From: a bacterium
Lineage (GTDB): Bacteria; SZUA-79; Acidulodesulfobacterales; Acidulodesulfobacteraceae
DNA length: 5,040 nt
NCBI GenBank assembly: GCA_021821565.1
Contig: JAKACI010000128.1
Location: 1-5,040, forward strand
Reading direction: 5' to 3'
Shown: positions 1 through 5,032 of the stretch, piece after piece
Layout: every line of letters begins with the position of its first letter
Position numbering within the stretch: position 1 is the first letter of the stretch
Translations under genes and position numbers: made by a program
Notes under the pieces: generated by a model
What the model was told of the DNA's origin: nothing
The model's input: only the letters and a program-made list of their open reading frames with translations
Databases searched by the model: none

Positions 1-1280
1 TGTCTGGGTATGTAAACGGAAACTTTTTTAAAAGGCATATTTGCAACTATAACTTTATCTTTGGCTAATTTTGAATATCCTATGGCTGTTTTAACGATAT
101 TTTTAAACAAAGCAATCTGGCTTGCAGGTCTCGGTATATATTTTGTCGTAATTTTTCCTGCTTTATTTTTTATTTTTTTATATACTCCGTTAACTAAAAC
201 AGAAACGTCAATTTTTTGAATAGTCCCCGCAGGATAAGAAATCTTTTCTATTTTTTTTGAAACGTCATAATTTGTAATTACTTTTTTTACGTTATTGCGT
301 TTTGGCGTCATAACGGGAATAGGAACTTTTCCCGGAGGCAGGTTTGATTTTGCTCCAGGTATGCCTGACGGTTTAACCGAGCCTACGGAAGACGATTTGT
401 AAGTTTCCTGAGATGCGATAGCGGTAGTGTTTGGATTATATGTTTCTTTAGATTCTATCTTTTTTGAAAAATTAACTTTGGCAAATACTTTTGCAACTAC
501 ATTGCCGCTTCCGACAACAGGTATAAGCATATTGTTAATTTTATTTTCAAGATTATTTTCTATTTTTTTAACGTAGCTTAGCTGATAAGTGGAATAAATA
601 AAATTTTTTCTGTGAGGTAAAGATAGTATCCTGCCGCTAGTATCAACTATAGTAATGTTTTTTGATTTAAGTCCTTGGACGGAGCTTGCGACAAGGTGCA
701 TAATGCCGGAAATTTCCTGCCTGTCAAGATGCATCCCCGAGCGCAGCTTAATTATAACCGAAGCTTTCGCGGGAATTCTGCGAGTCACAAAAATAGAACG
801 GCGTGGCAATACTATAATAACCCTTGAATATCTGACCTGATTAAGTTCGTCGATTGTTCTTTCAAGTTCTCCCTGTAAAGCACGTTGATATTCAACATGC
901 TGGATAAAATCAGTCATACCTATCTGATATTTGTCAAATATCGAAAATCCTACGCCTTCCTGTCGAGGCAGCCCTGCGGAAGCAAGTTTGAGCCGAGTGA
1001 TGTAAACTTTATTTTTTGGAACTAAAATAGTTTTGCCCTGGTCAGAAAGTTTATATGGAATTGCGTAAGTATGCAATTTATTTATAATAGCCGATGCACT
1101 TGCCGGATTTAGATTAGAAAATAAAACACGGTATTTAGGGGCGAAGACATACATCGTCATAAAATAAATTGCAGCCAAAATCCCCATTATCAGAACTGCA
1201 AATATAATTTTGCGTTCTATTGAAAGATCAGCATAAAATTTTTTAAATTGACTTCCGAAATCTTTAAATGTAGCTGCCAT
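1..1280 (-). CDS. fliF: Flagellar MS-ring protein FliF, C-terminus off the window edge
   Basis: FliF forms the inner-membrane MS ring of the flagellar basal body, which houses the export gate and carries the FliG rotor ring. The frame is open from the ATG at 1280 to the window edge, giving 426 codons. A hydrophobic segment at residues about 25-46 is the first membrane helix. It is followed by ring-building motifs typical of the family: LFSNLNP (53-59), YKLSDQGKTILVP (76-88), GVGFSIFDK (109-117), MTDF..HVEYQRALQGELERTI (122-143), a VIIVLP strand (154-159), HLVASSVQGL (195-204) and VDTSGRILS (212-220). The Pro/Gly/Ser-rich stretch at about 280-335, then NYDVSKKIEK (337-346), matches the variable beta-collar insertion. 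Full FliF is usually about 530-570 residues, so the second membrane helix and FliG-binding tail lie beyond position 1. The start follows AAGGAG closely and lies 8 bp past the fliE stop, which suggests translational coupling. The identification is firm. Confidence 0.96.
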   Translation of the reverse strand, partial: MAATFKDFGSQFKKFYADLSIERKIIFAVLIMGILAAIYFMTMYVFAPKYRVLFSNLNPASASAIINKLHTYAIPYKLSDQGKTILVPKNKVYITRLKLASAGLPRQEGVGFSIFDKYQIGMTDFIQHVEYQRALQGELERTIDELNQVRYSRVIIVLPRRSIFVTRRIPAKASVIIKLRSGMHLDRQEISGIMHLVASSVQGLKSKNITIVDTSGRILSLPHRKNFIYSTYQLSYVKKIENNLENKINNMLIPVVGSGNVVAKVFAKVNFSKKIESKETYNPNTTAIASQETYKSSSVGSVKPSGIPGAKSNLPPGKVPIPVMTPKRNNVKKVITNYDVSKKIEKISYPAGTIQKIDVSVLVNGVYKKIKNKAGKITTKYIPRPASQIALFKNIVKTAIGYSKLAKDKVIVANMPFKKVSVYIPR

Positions 1281-1284
1281 TTAA

Positions 1285-1290
1285 CTCCTT
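1285..1290 (-). promoter_or_regulatory. fliF ribosome binding site overlapping the fliE stop
   Basis: On the minus strand the sequence reads AAGGAG, four bases before the fliF ATG. Its first two As belong to the fliE TAA stop codon. The overlap fixes the fliF start and implies that ribosomes finishing fliE can reinitiate on fliF. It is the strongest Shine-Dalgarno match in the window. Confidence 0.85.
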
Positions 1291-1621
1291 AAACCTGCAT
1301 ATTTATAACAGTGTTATAAGCAGTAATAATTTTATTTCTCATCTGCATCATAAGTTCAAATGAATCGTTTGCTTTTTCTACATCAATCATAGCCTGATGT
1401 ATATTTGAAGATTTCCCTGAGGCTATTAATTCTGCCTGTTTATTAGCGGTTGTCTGTGCATTATTGACTCCGTTGATATAACCAGAGAGCGTATCTGAAA
1501 AGCTGCTTGCACCGTTTTCGTTCGAAATAGAAGAAGTTGCAGCAGAATTAGGATTAGTTATATCGTTAGGATTTAATTCTTTTATAGAATTAATATTTAT
1601 GCTATTTATAGGGATTGTCAT
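1289..1621 (-). CDS. fliE: Flagellar hook-basal body protein FliE (MS ring-rod junction)
   Basis: FliE is a small exported protein that joins the MS ring to the proximal rod and is among the first flagellar export substrates. The protein has 110 residues, close to the family's usual 100-115. Residues about 74-110 carry the diagnostic C-terminal helix region: IHQAMIDVEKANDSFELM, then MQMRNKIITAYNTVINMQV. The terminal MQV is typical of the family. The first 70 residues are Asn/Ser-rich, with a repeated Ile-Asn pattern at the start, and are poorly conserved, as is normal for this part of FliE. There is no Sec signal, consistent with type III export. The ATG at 1621 follows GGAG (minus strand, 1629-1632). 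It is third in the flgB-flgC-fliE-fliF order, 130 bp after flgC and 8 bp before fliF. Confidence 0.95.
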   Translation of the reverse strand: MTIPINSININSIKELNPNDITNPNSAATSSISNENGASSFSDTLSGYINGVNNAQTTANKQAELIASGKSSNIHQAMIDVEKANDSFELMMQMRNKIITAYNTVINMQV

Positions 1622-1751
1622 AATAAATCTCCAAATGTATATTTAAATTAAATTTATTATTTTTTTATTTTAATACATTAAATATATATTATTAATTATT
1701 ATTTTATAAATTATTTAACCGAGTGTCAAATTTTTAACGTCAAATTATTCG
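1622..1751 (-). other. fliE-flgC intergenic spacer, A/T only apart from a short repeat
   Basis: This 130 bp spacer is almost entirely A and T. It contains the fliE ribosome binding site and, next to the flgC stop, a short tandem repeat annotated separately. I see no sigma-54 GG-N10-GC motif on the minus strand and no GC-rich hairpin followed by a T tract. Read-through from flgC into fliE is therefore the simplest assumption. Confidence 0.5.
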
Positions 1752-1764
1752 TCAAATTTTTAAA
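1725..1764. repeat. Short degenerate tandem repeat across the flgC stop codon
   Basis: Plus-strand GTCAAATTTTTAA occurs at 1725-1737 and again at 1751-1763. A shorter relative, GTCAAATTATTC, lies between them at 1739-1750. The units are 12-14 bp. The copy at 1751 contains the flgC TGA stop (read as TCA on the plus strand) and the last FlgC codons, so the other two look like slipped duplicates of the gene's 3' end. No function is evident. Confidence 0.55.
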
Positions 1765-2144
1765 GATGTTTGGGACATCGCTTTAGATTCGGCTATTACT
1801 TGAGCATCAGCCTGATAGGCTCTTGTTGCAGAAATTATATTAACCAATTCCCTGATAGACGAAATATTCGGAATCTTAACGTAGCCCGCTTTGTTTGCTA
1901 AAGGATTTGAAGGGTCGTATTTTAAAGTAAACGGATGATTTGCATTTTCTATTTTGTCAACCTCAACTCCAAAATAGTTACCGAAATTTGTAGTCTTAAA
2001 TAGAGGCTCTTTTTTCACGTACGGCAAACCGTTTCCTGCATTGTCGGTATTGATATTGGCAAGGTTTGACGATATTACGTTCATTCTGATTCTTTCGGCG
2101 TTTAATCCTTCAGCTGCAATTTTTAATGAAACATTAAAACTCAT
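1752..2144 (-). CDS. flgC: Flagellar basal-body rod protein FlgC
   Basis: FlgC is a proximal rod subunit exported through the flagellar type III apparatus into the periplasm. The 130-residue product is near the short end of the usual 130-150. The N-terminal rod signature appears as SSNLANINT (25-33), preceded by the helix LKIAAEGLNAERIRMNVI. The FlgC-specific core YDPSNPLANKAGYV lies at 76-89. The C-terminal helix has ISATRAYQAD (104-113) and ends in SLKI. These features separate it from FlgB and FlgG. The ATG at 2144 is preceded by GAGG (minus strand, 2155-2158) with a 10-nt spacer. It follows flgB after 155 bp of A/T-rich DNA without a visible promoter of its own, so co-transcription with flgB is inferred. 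No anomaly is seen in the coding part. Confidence 0.96.
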   Translation of the reverse strand: MSFNVSLKIAAEGLNAERIRMNVISSNLANINTDNAGNGLPYVKKEPLFKTTNFGNYFGVEVDKIENANHPFTLKYDPSNPLANKAGYVKIPNISSIRELVNIISATRAYQADAQVIAESKAMSQTSLKI

Positions 2145-2161
2145 ATCGGTTTAACCTCATA

Positions 2162-2208
2162 TTATATTAATTTATATTAATTTATATTAATTTATTTTAA
2201 TTTATAAT
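2162..2208. repeat. 10-bp tandem A/T repeat in the flgB-flgC spacer
   Basis: A decamer of the form TTTATATTAA is repeated about four times in perfect register from 2162 (units starting near 2161, 2171, 2181, 2191), then decays to TTTATAATTT. The period is close to one helical turn of DNA, so the array could be intrinsically bent. In this A/T background it may equally be simple replication slippage. It lies just upstream of the flgC ribosome binding site. Confidence 0.7.
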
Positions 2209-2299
2209 TTACCATTTTAAGAATATTATTTTACAATATTATTTTTATTTAAACCGTTAAATTATTAAAAAATTATTAAAGCATTTAATTAAGTTAAAG

Positions 2300-2719
2300 T
2301 TAAGGAGCAGTTTGCGTAATAGCATAATTCAGCATCGCAAACTTTTTAGTCAATAACCCTGCAACAGCTTGAAATCTTATGGCATTTGACGACATTTCTG
2401 CCATTTGGGAGCTTAAATTTACAGTATTGCCGTCTAATGCAGGCACAGATTGAACTTTTTGTTTTTCAACAAATGAATTTCCAAAACTTTCAGAATTATT
2501 AAGACCTAAATTTGTAAAATCTTTAGGACTGTTGGTCTTTAGCTTAAGCGAGCTGCCTGAATTAACAATATCTCGCATTACTTTTTCGAAATTAACGGTT
2601 TTTTCCTTATATCCCGGCGTATTGGCATTAGCTATATTGGAAGCTATAACATTTTGTCTTTCGCTAAGGACATTTAAACTGTCGTCTAATATATTGTATA
2701 TTTTTCCAAAAAGTTCCAT
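2300..2719 (-). CDS. flgB: Flagellar basal-body rod protein FlgB
   Basis: FlgB is the rod subunit nearest the MS ring, assembling with FlgC and FlgF on FliE. The product is 139 residues, typical for the family (about 130-140). It shows the rod-family N-terminal motif SNIANANTPGYK (27-38), the FlgB hallmark LDGNTVNL (95-102), and the C-terminal helix MAEMSSNAIRFQA followed by KKFAMLNYAI. The central part (about 50-93) is Ser/Asn-rich and variable, as expected. The ATG at 2719 has AAAGG (minus strand, 2724-2728) with only a 4-nt spacer, shorter than ideal, but no other start fits the conserved N-terminal helix. It is the first gene of the flgB-flgC-fliE-fliF unit, downstream of two sigma-54-type promoters. 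Predicted leaders are about 106 and 186 nt. Confidence 0.96.
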   Translation of the reverse strand: MELFGKIYNILDDSLNVLSERQNVIASNIANANTPGYKEKTVNFEKVMRDIVNSGSSLKLKTNSPKDFTNLGLNNSESFGNSFVEKQKVQSVPALDGNTVNLSSQMAEMSSNAIRFQAVAGLLTKKFAMLNYAITQTAP

Positions 2720-2802
2720 TTTACCTTTAATAATAATTAATAATATAGTTAGTAATAAATAGCAATAAAATAAATATTAAATTAAATATATATAAGGCAT
2801 AC

Positions 2803-2819
2803 CGTATATTTTCCAAAAA
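2803..2819 (-). promoter_or_regulatory. Conserved downstream block of promoter copy 1, possible activator site
   Basis: Minus-strand TTTTTGGAAAATATACG lies at about +7 to +23 relative to the predicted start of the proximal promoter. The same 17 bases recur in copy 2. The TTTT-GG-AAAA core has partial dyad symmetry. FlrC-type flagellar activators are known to bind downstream of some of their sigma-54 promoters, so a regulator site is plausible. A structural role in the flgB leader is the alternative. Only the conservation is observed; the function is inferred. Confidence 0.35.
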
Positions 2820-2835
2820 AATCTACATTTAAATA

Positions 2836-2852
2836 CGCAAAATATATGCCAT
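2836..2852 (-). promoter_or_regulatory. Sigma-54-type promoter, flgB-proximal copy
   Basis: Minus-strand TGGCATATATTTTGCG matches the -24/-12 consensus TGGCAY-N5-TTGCW at every defining base except the last. GG and GC are separated by exactly 10 nt. With the GC at 2837-2838 as -13/-12, transcription would start near 2825, leaving a leader of about 106 nt before flgB. Such promoters need an NtrC-family activator, and a receiver of that class is encoded at 4481. Confidence 0.75.
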
Positions 2853-2878
2853 ATAATTTAATAAAATAAAAGGTGTAT

Positions 2879-2895
2879 CGTATATTTTCCAAAAA
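2879..2895 (-). promoter_or_regulatory. Conserved downstream block of promoter copy 2, possible activator site
   Basis: This is the second exact instance of minus-strand TTTTTGGAAAATATACG. It is at about +11 to +27 from the predicted start of the distal promoter. It also lies upstream of the proximal promoter (about -55 to -71), where a bound activator could serve either promoter. Function is inferred from conservation only. Confidence 0.35.
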
Positions 2896-2915
2896 GTCTC
2901 ATATTATTATAAATA

Positions 2916-2932
2916 AGCAAAATATATGCCAT
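2916..2932 (-). promoter_or_regulatory. Sigma-54-type promoter, flgB-distal copy
   Basis: Minus-strand TGGCATATATTTTGCT fits the sigma-54 -24/-12 consensus, including the final T of TTGCW, with 10 nt between GG and GC. The predicted start is near 2905, about 186 nt before flgB. It is slightly closer to consensus than the proximal copy. It lies about 85 bp beyond the kinase stop codon, between the kinase gene and flgB. Confidence 0.75.
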
Positions 2933-2940
2933 GTAATTTA

Positions 2941-2969
2941 ATAACAGGTTATAAAGTTATTAGAACTTT
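2941..2969. promoter_or_regulatory. Adjacent small dyads upstream of the distal sigma-54 promoter
   Basis: ATAAC-AG-GTTAT (2941-2952) is a 12-bp near-perfect palindrome. It is followed at once by AAAGTT-ATTAG-AACTTT (2953-2969), a 6-bp inverted repeat. They lie at about -36 to -64 of the distal promoter, where an activator or bending protein could bind, and also after the kinase stop, where a weak terminator might sit. The stems lack G/C strength and there is no clean T tract, so a terminator is less likely. Confidence 0.3.
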
Positions 2970-3016
2970 CTAATTATGATAACTGAAATAATTAAAAATA
3001 TAAAAATGATTACAAT

Positions 3017-4249
3017 TTACATTGGCAGATAAACGCTTATTTTAGCACCGGCGGCAGAATTTTCCGCATTTATGTAGCCGCCATGCAATATAGCGTTATT
3101 TAAAGCTATAGATAGCCCCAAACCTGTCCCTCCACTTTTTTTTGTGGAAAAAAAAGGAGTAAATATTTTATCCATATTTTCTTTTTCAAATCCTTTGCCG
3201 TTATCCTCAAATGTTATACAAATATAATCGGTATCATTTGAATCGTTTTTTATTATTGTACTATTTATATTAATTATGCCGTTATTTTCAGGAACGGATT
3301 GGCAAGCGTTAATTATAATATTTAAAAAACTCTGCATTAATAGATTTTTATCTCCGTTAATATAAAGACCCCTGTCAATATTTTTGTCAATAGTAATATT
3401 TTTTTGTTTTATAATATATGATGCGAATAAAATTGAATTGCTGCAAATATCATACAAATTCTGTTTTGAAATATCAGGTTTTATATTTTTTGAAAATTCA
3501 AGCAGATTAGTAATTGTCGTGTTCATATTTTTGACGGCAGAAATTATATAGGAAATAATTTCCTTATGTTTTTCGTCTTTCAATTCGGTAGATAAAATAG
3601 ATGCGAATAATTCTACAGAGCCTAAAGGATTTCTTATTTCGTGAGCTATTTTCGCAGACATTTCTCCTATTTCGGCAAGTTTTTTTGTTTTTTTAATTTC
3701 TTCTACATTTTGAAAAATAAATATTCTGCCTGAAAATTTTTTATTTTTTCCGTATAAAATTTTAACATAGGCAAAGATAGGAATGGATTTGTTTTTTGAA
3801 ATAGCCATTATTTTTTCAATCGGATTAAAGATAGGTTTTATAAAATCCTCAAGCGTTGCTTTTTCGAAAAAGATGTATAAAAATTCATTTATATCCCTGT
3901 TCAAATATTTAATTAAATTATTTTGGGAAATAAGCGCCGTTAAATATTTATTTATAAATGTTATTTTATTTAATTCGTCGGTAATTATAACACCTAAAGG
4001 CATGCTTTCCAAAACTGCGTTTAAATTTTCTTTTAAGTCTATCGTTTTTTCTTCTAAGCTGTTGTAATACTTGGAAAGCTTGGCGGAAGCAAGTTCAAAA
4101 GATTTAAAAGCTTTTTCTAAAGATTCTTTGTCAGGATTAATAATGAACGGTTCTAAAATAATCTCTGGATTAACATCCAGTTTAATATCAGCTCTGCCGT
4201 TAAAATCATTATCATTAATGCTAATTTTATTATTTTTATCGGTAATCAT
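3017..4249 (-). CDS. Soluble PAS sensor histidine kinase, FlrB/FleS/FlgS-like
   Basis: This kinase is likely to autophosphorylate on His and pass the phosphate to an NtrC-family regulator of flagellar sigma-54 genes. Counting from the ATG at 4249 (410 residues), a coiled-coil-like stretch lies at about 42-78 and a PAS-type domain at about 79-184 (VLESMPLGVIITDE). The phosphoacceptor H203 is in IAHEIRNPLGSVELFASIL. The N box has NIIINACQSVP (310-320), the G1 box DNGKGF (349-354), the F box FTPFFSTK (363-370) and the G2 box GGTGLGLSI (373-381). The H-box wording 'EIGEMSAKIAHEIRNPLGSVELFA' is close to flagellar kinases such as FlrB, FleS and FlgS. There is no membrane segment, so it should be cytoplasmic. 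Two codons upstream, a TTG at 4255 would give 412 residues; neither start has a clear Shine-Dalgarno, and ATG is preferred. The gene precedes the flgB operon on the same strand. Codons for about residues 294-303 (3339-3368) reappear exactly at the window's right end. Confidence 0.9.
   Translation of the reverse strand: MITDKNNKISINDNDFNGRADIKLDVNPEIILEPFIINPDKESLEKAFKSFELASAKLSKYYNSLEEKTIDLKENLNAVLESMPLGVIITDELNKITFINKYLTALISQNNLIKYLNRDINEFLYIFFEKATLEDFIKPIFNPIEKIMAISKNKSIPIFAYVKILYGKNKKFSGRIFIFQNVEEIKKTKKLAEIGEMSAKIAHEIRNPLGSVELFASILSTELKDEKHKEIISYIISAVKNMNTTITNLLEFSKNIKPDISKQNLYDICSNSILFASYIIKQKNITIDKNIDRGLYINGDKNLLMQSFLNIIINACQSVPENNGIININSTIIKNDSNDTDYICITFEDNGKGFEKENMDKIFTPFFSTKKSGGTGLGLSIALNNAILHGGYINAENSAAGAKISVYLPM
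3339..3368. repeat. Internal copy of a 30-bp exact direct repeat
   Basis: These 30 bases, inside the kinase ATPase domain (LYINGDKNLL on the minus strand), are identical to the window's final 30 bases (5011-5040) in the same orientation. Identity ends immediately on the left: position 3338 is T and position 5010 is C. On the right it reaches the window edge. Because this copy fits a conserved domain without disruption, it is the native one. Confidence 0.95.
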
Positions 4250-4313
4250 AATCAACTGTATTATTTACTAAATTATTATTATATTTAAGTTATAGTATTA
4301 AGTTATATTATTT

Positions 4314-4330
4314 ATTGCTAATTATGCAAT
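4314..4330. promoter_or_regulatory. Operator-like inverted repeat ATTGC-N7-GCAAT
   Basis: ATTGC at 4314-4318 and GCAAT at 4326-4330 form a perfect 5-bp inverted repeat around a 7-nt A/T centre, giving arm centres about one helical turn apart. It lies 65-81 bp before the kinase start and just downstream of the sigma-54-like motif at 4342-4355. A regulator site is possible, but the arms are short and the background is A/T-rich. Confidence 0.3.
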
Positions 4331-4340
4331 TTTTTTAATG

Positions 4341-4357
4341 TGCTTAGGTGTTTCCCA
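4341..4357 (-). promoter_or_regulatory. Weak sigma-54-like motif facing the kinase gene
   Basis: Minus-strand GGAAACACCTAAGCA has GG and GC exactly 10 nt apart and an A after GC. The -24 side lacks the usual CAC and the -12 side reads AAGC rather than TTGC. It is the only G/C-rich spot in the spacer. If real, transcription would start near 4330, leaving a kinase leader of about 80 nt. The match is poor compared with the flgB promoters. Confidence 0.25.
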
Positions 4358-4465
4358 ATTTGTTTTTCTAAGATATTATATCATAATTTATATTTATATT
4401 TATATTGTTATATATTGTATAATTATATTATATTGATTATGTTAAATCTGATAATTTTCATTAGC

Positions 4466-4469
4466 GGAG
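4466..4469 (+). promoter_or_regulatory. Ribosome binding site of the response-regulator gene
   Basis: GGAG sits 11 nt before the ATG at 4481, a slightly long but acceptable spacer. It supports that start over the in-frame ATG at 4499, which has only A-rich sequence before it and would remove part of the first receiver strand. Confidence 0.6.
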
Positions 4470-4480
4470 TATAGTATTAA

Positions 4481-5032
4481 ATGCTTAAAGAAAAAATAAT
4501 GATTGTTGACGATGATTCTTATATGCGTTCTGCATTAAGTCTCGGTCTTTCTAAATTAAACAGAAAAGGGGAAATTTTTTCCTCTGCCGAAGATGCGCTA
4601 AGTTATATAAATAAAAATAGCAATGACTTTTTTTTGATAATTTCGGATTTAAATCTGTCGGGAATGGACGGAGTAAGCTTTTTAAATGAAATAAAAAAAA
4701 TAAAGGACTTTGAAAATACGCCTTTTGTTATTATTACAGCATACGGAACTATAGAAAGCGCAATAATAGCCATAAAAAACGGAGCTGCAGATTATCTTTT
4801 AAAGCCGTTCAGCATATCGGATCTTGAAAACACGATAAAAAATATAGAAAAAATTATATATGAAAAGAGCAGCATAAACTTCATAAAAAATAGCGCTGCG
4901 AGTATAGACGATGCATATTATGCAGATACTAATAAAAATAGCAGCGAAAACAATGGCAACAATGGCAACAATAATATAAACGTCTGTTTAGATAATAATA
5001 TTAAAAATTCAATAGATTTTTATCTCCGTTAA
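4481..5032 (+). CDS. NtrC-type response regulator, receiver domain only; 3' end suspect
   Basis: Residues about 4-125 form a complete CheY-like receiver. The acidic pocket is D10/D11 in IMIVDDD, the phosphoacceptor is D56 in ISDLNLSGMDG, the switch threonine is T86 in ITAYGT, and the conserved lysine is K108 in DYLLKPF. The run AYGTIESAIIAIKNGAADYLLKPF is typical of receivers in sigma-54 activators (NtrC, FlrC, FleR). Those proteins are about 430-480 residues, with an AAA+ domain (GAFTGA loop) and a Fis-type helix-turn-helix. This frame stops at 183 with neither. After the receiver comes a polar linker, Asn-rich at about 149-176. The last seven codons and the stop (SIDFYLR) fall almost wholly within the 30-bp copy of kinase-gene DNA at 5011-5040. 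I infer a longer regulator whose true continuation is missing here. It is divergent from the kinase, whereas such pairs are usually co-directional. Confidence 0.8.
   Translation: MLKEKIMIVDDDSYMRSALSLGLSKLNRKGEIFSSAEDALSYINKNSNDFFLIISDLNLSGMDGVSFLNEIKKIKDFENTPFVIITAYGTIESAIIAIKNGAADYLLKPFSISDLENTIKNIEKIIYEKSSINFIKNSAASIDDAYYADTNKNSSENNGNNGNNNINVCLDNNIKNSIDFYLR
4949..4975 (+). repeat. 9-bp tandem repeat coding Asn-Asn-Gly
   Basis: AACAATGGC occurs twice in tandem (4949-4957, 4958-4966), followed by a third unit changed to AACAATAAT. In frame it encodes NNG-NNG-NNN in the Asn-rich linker after the receiver. The unit is a multiple of three, so slippage here would change linker length without a frameshift. 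Confidence 0.8.

Larger units (their letters stand above)
2794..2943. repeat. Two imperfect direct copies of a 70-74 bp promoter element
   Basis: Copy 1 (2794-2863) and copy 2 (2870-2943) align over nearly their whole length, differing by small indels and substitutions. Two blocks are best conserved. Plus-strand CGTATATTTTCCAAAAA is at 2803-2819 and 2879-2895. GCAAAATATATGCCAT is at 2837-2852 and 2917-2932, followed by TAATTTAATA in both copies. The divergent centre has about 4 extra bases in copy 2. The second block, read on the minus strand, is a sigma-54 promoter, so the duplication gives tandem promoters for flgB. Conservation of the first block after the centre has drifted suggests it is also functional. 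Confidence 0.85.
4250..4480. other. Divergent intergenic region between kinase and response regulator
   Basis: This 231 bp spacer must hold the start signals of both divergent genes. It is nearly all A/T, with TTTATA-type tandem runs around 4385-4405. The one G/C-richer island is about 4341-4356. A plus-strand TATAAT lies at 4418-4423, about 58 bp before the regulator start, but no well-spaced TTGACA-like partner is visible. A sigma-54-like motif and a dyad facing the kinase are annotated separately. Confidence 0.5.

Noticed and set aside
655..840. A short plus-strand open frame inside fliF
   Set aside because: It lies antisense to a conserved part of FliF, has no ribosome binding site and resembles no known protein family.
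2532..2762. A plus-strand open frame across flgB and its leader
   Set aside because: It is antisense to conserved FlgB motifs. Its hydrophobic look comes from reading A/T-rich DNA on the opposite strand.
2796..2850. An RNA hairpin pairing GGCA...TATATTTT with AAAATATA...TGCC in each repeat copy, suggesting a plus-strand small RNA or riboswitch
   Set aside because: The 3' arm is fully explained as a sigma-54 promoter on the minus strand. The pairing needs a 5-nt bulge and A/T-only stems, and nothing lies downstream on the plus strand for it to control.
2794..2943. A CRISPR-like or mobile-element-terminal repeat pair
   Set aside because: There are only two copies, which are degenerate along their whole length. 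There is no spacer structure, transposase or target duplication, and the content fits duplicated promoters.
2953..2969. An intrinsic terminator after the kinase gene
   Set aside because: The 6-bp stem has a single G:C pair and no following run of U on the minus-strand transcript, so it is too weak to call.
3783..4271. Two plus-strand open frames (3783-4067 and 4071-4271) opposite the kinase
   Set aside because: Both are antisense to the PAS and N-terminal parts of the kinase, without start signals. The kinase reading is supported by full domain motifs.
4405..4423. A sigma-70 promoter for the regulator using TTGTTA (4405-4410) and TATAAT (4418-4423)
   Set aside because: The spacer is only 7 nt, far below the required 16-18. 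TATAAT-like strings are expected by chance in this A/T-rich spacer.
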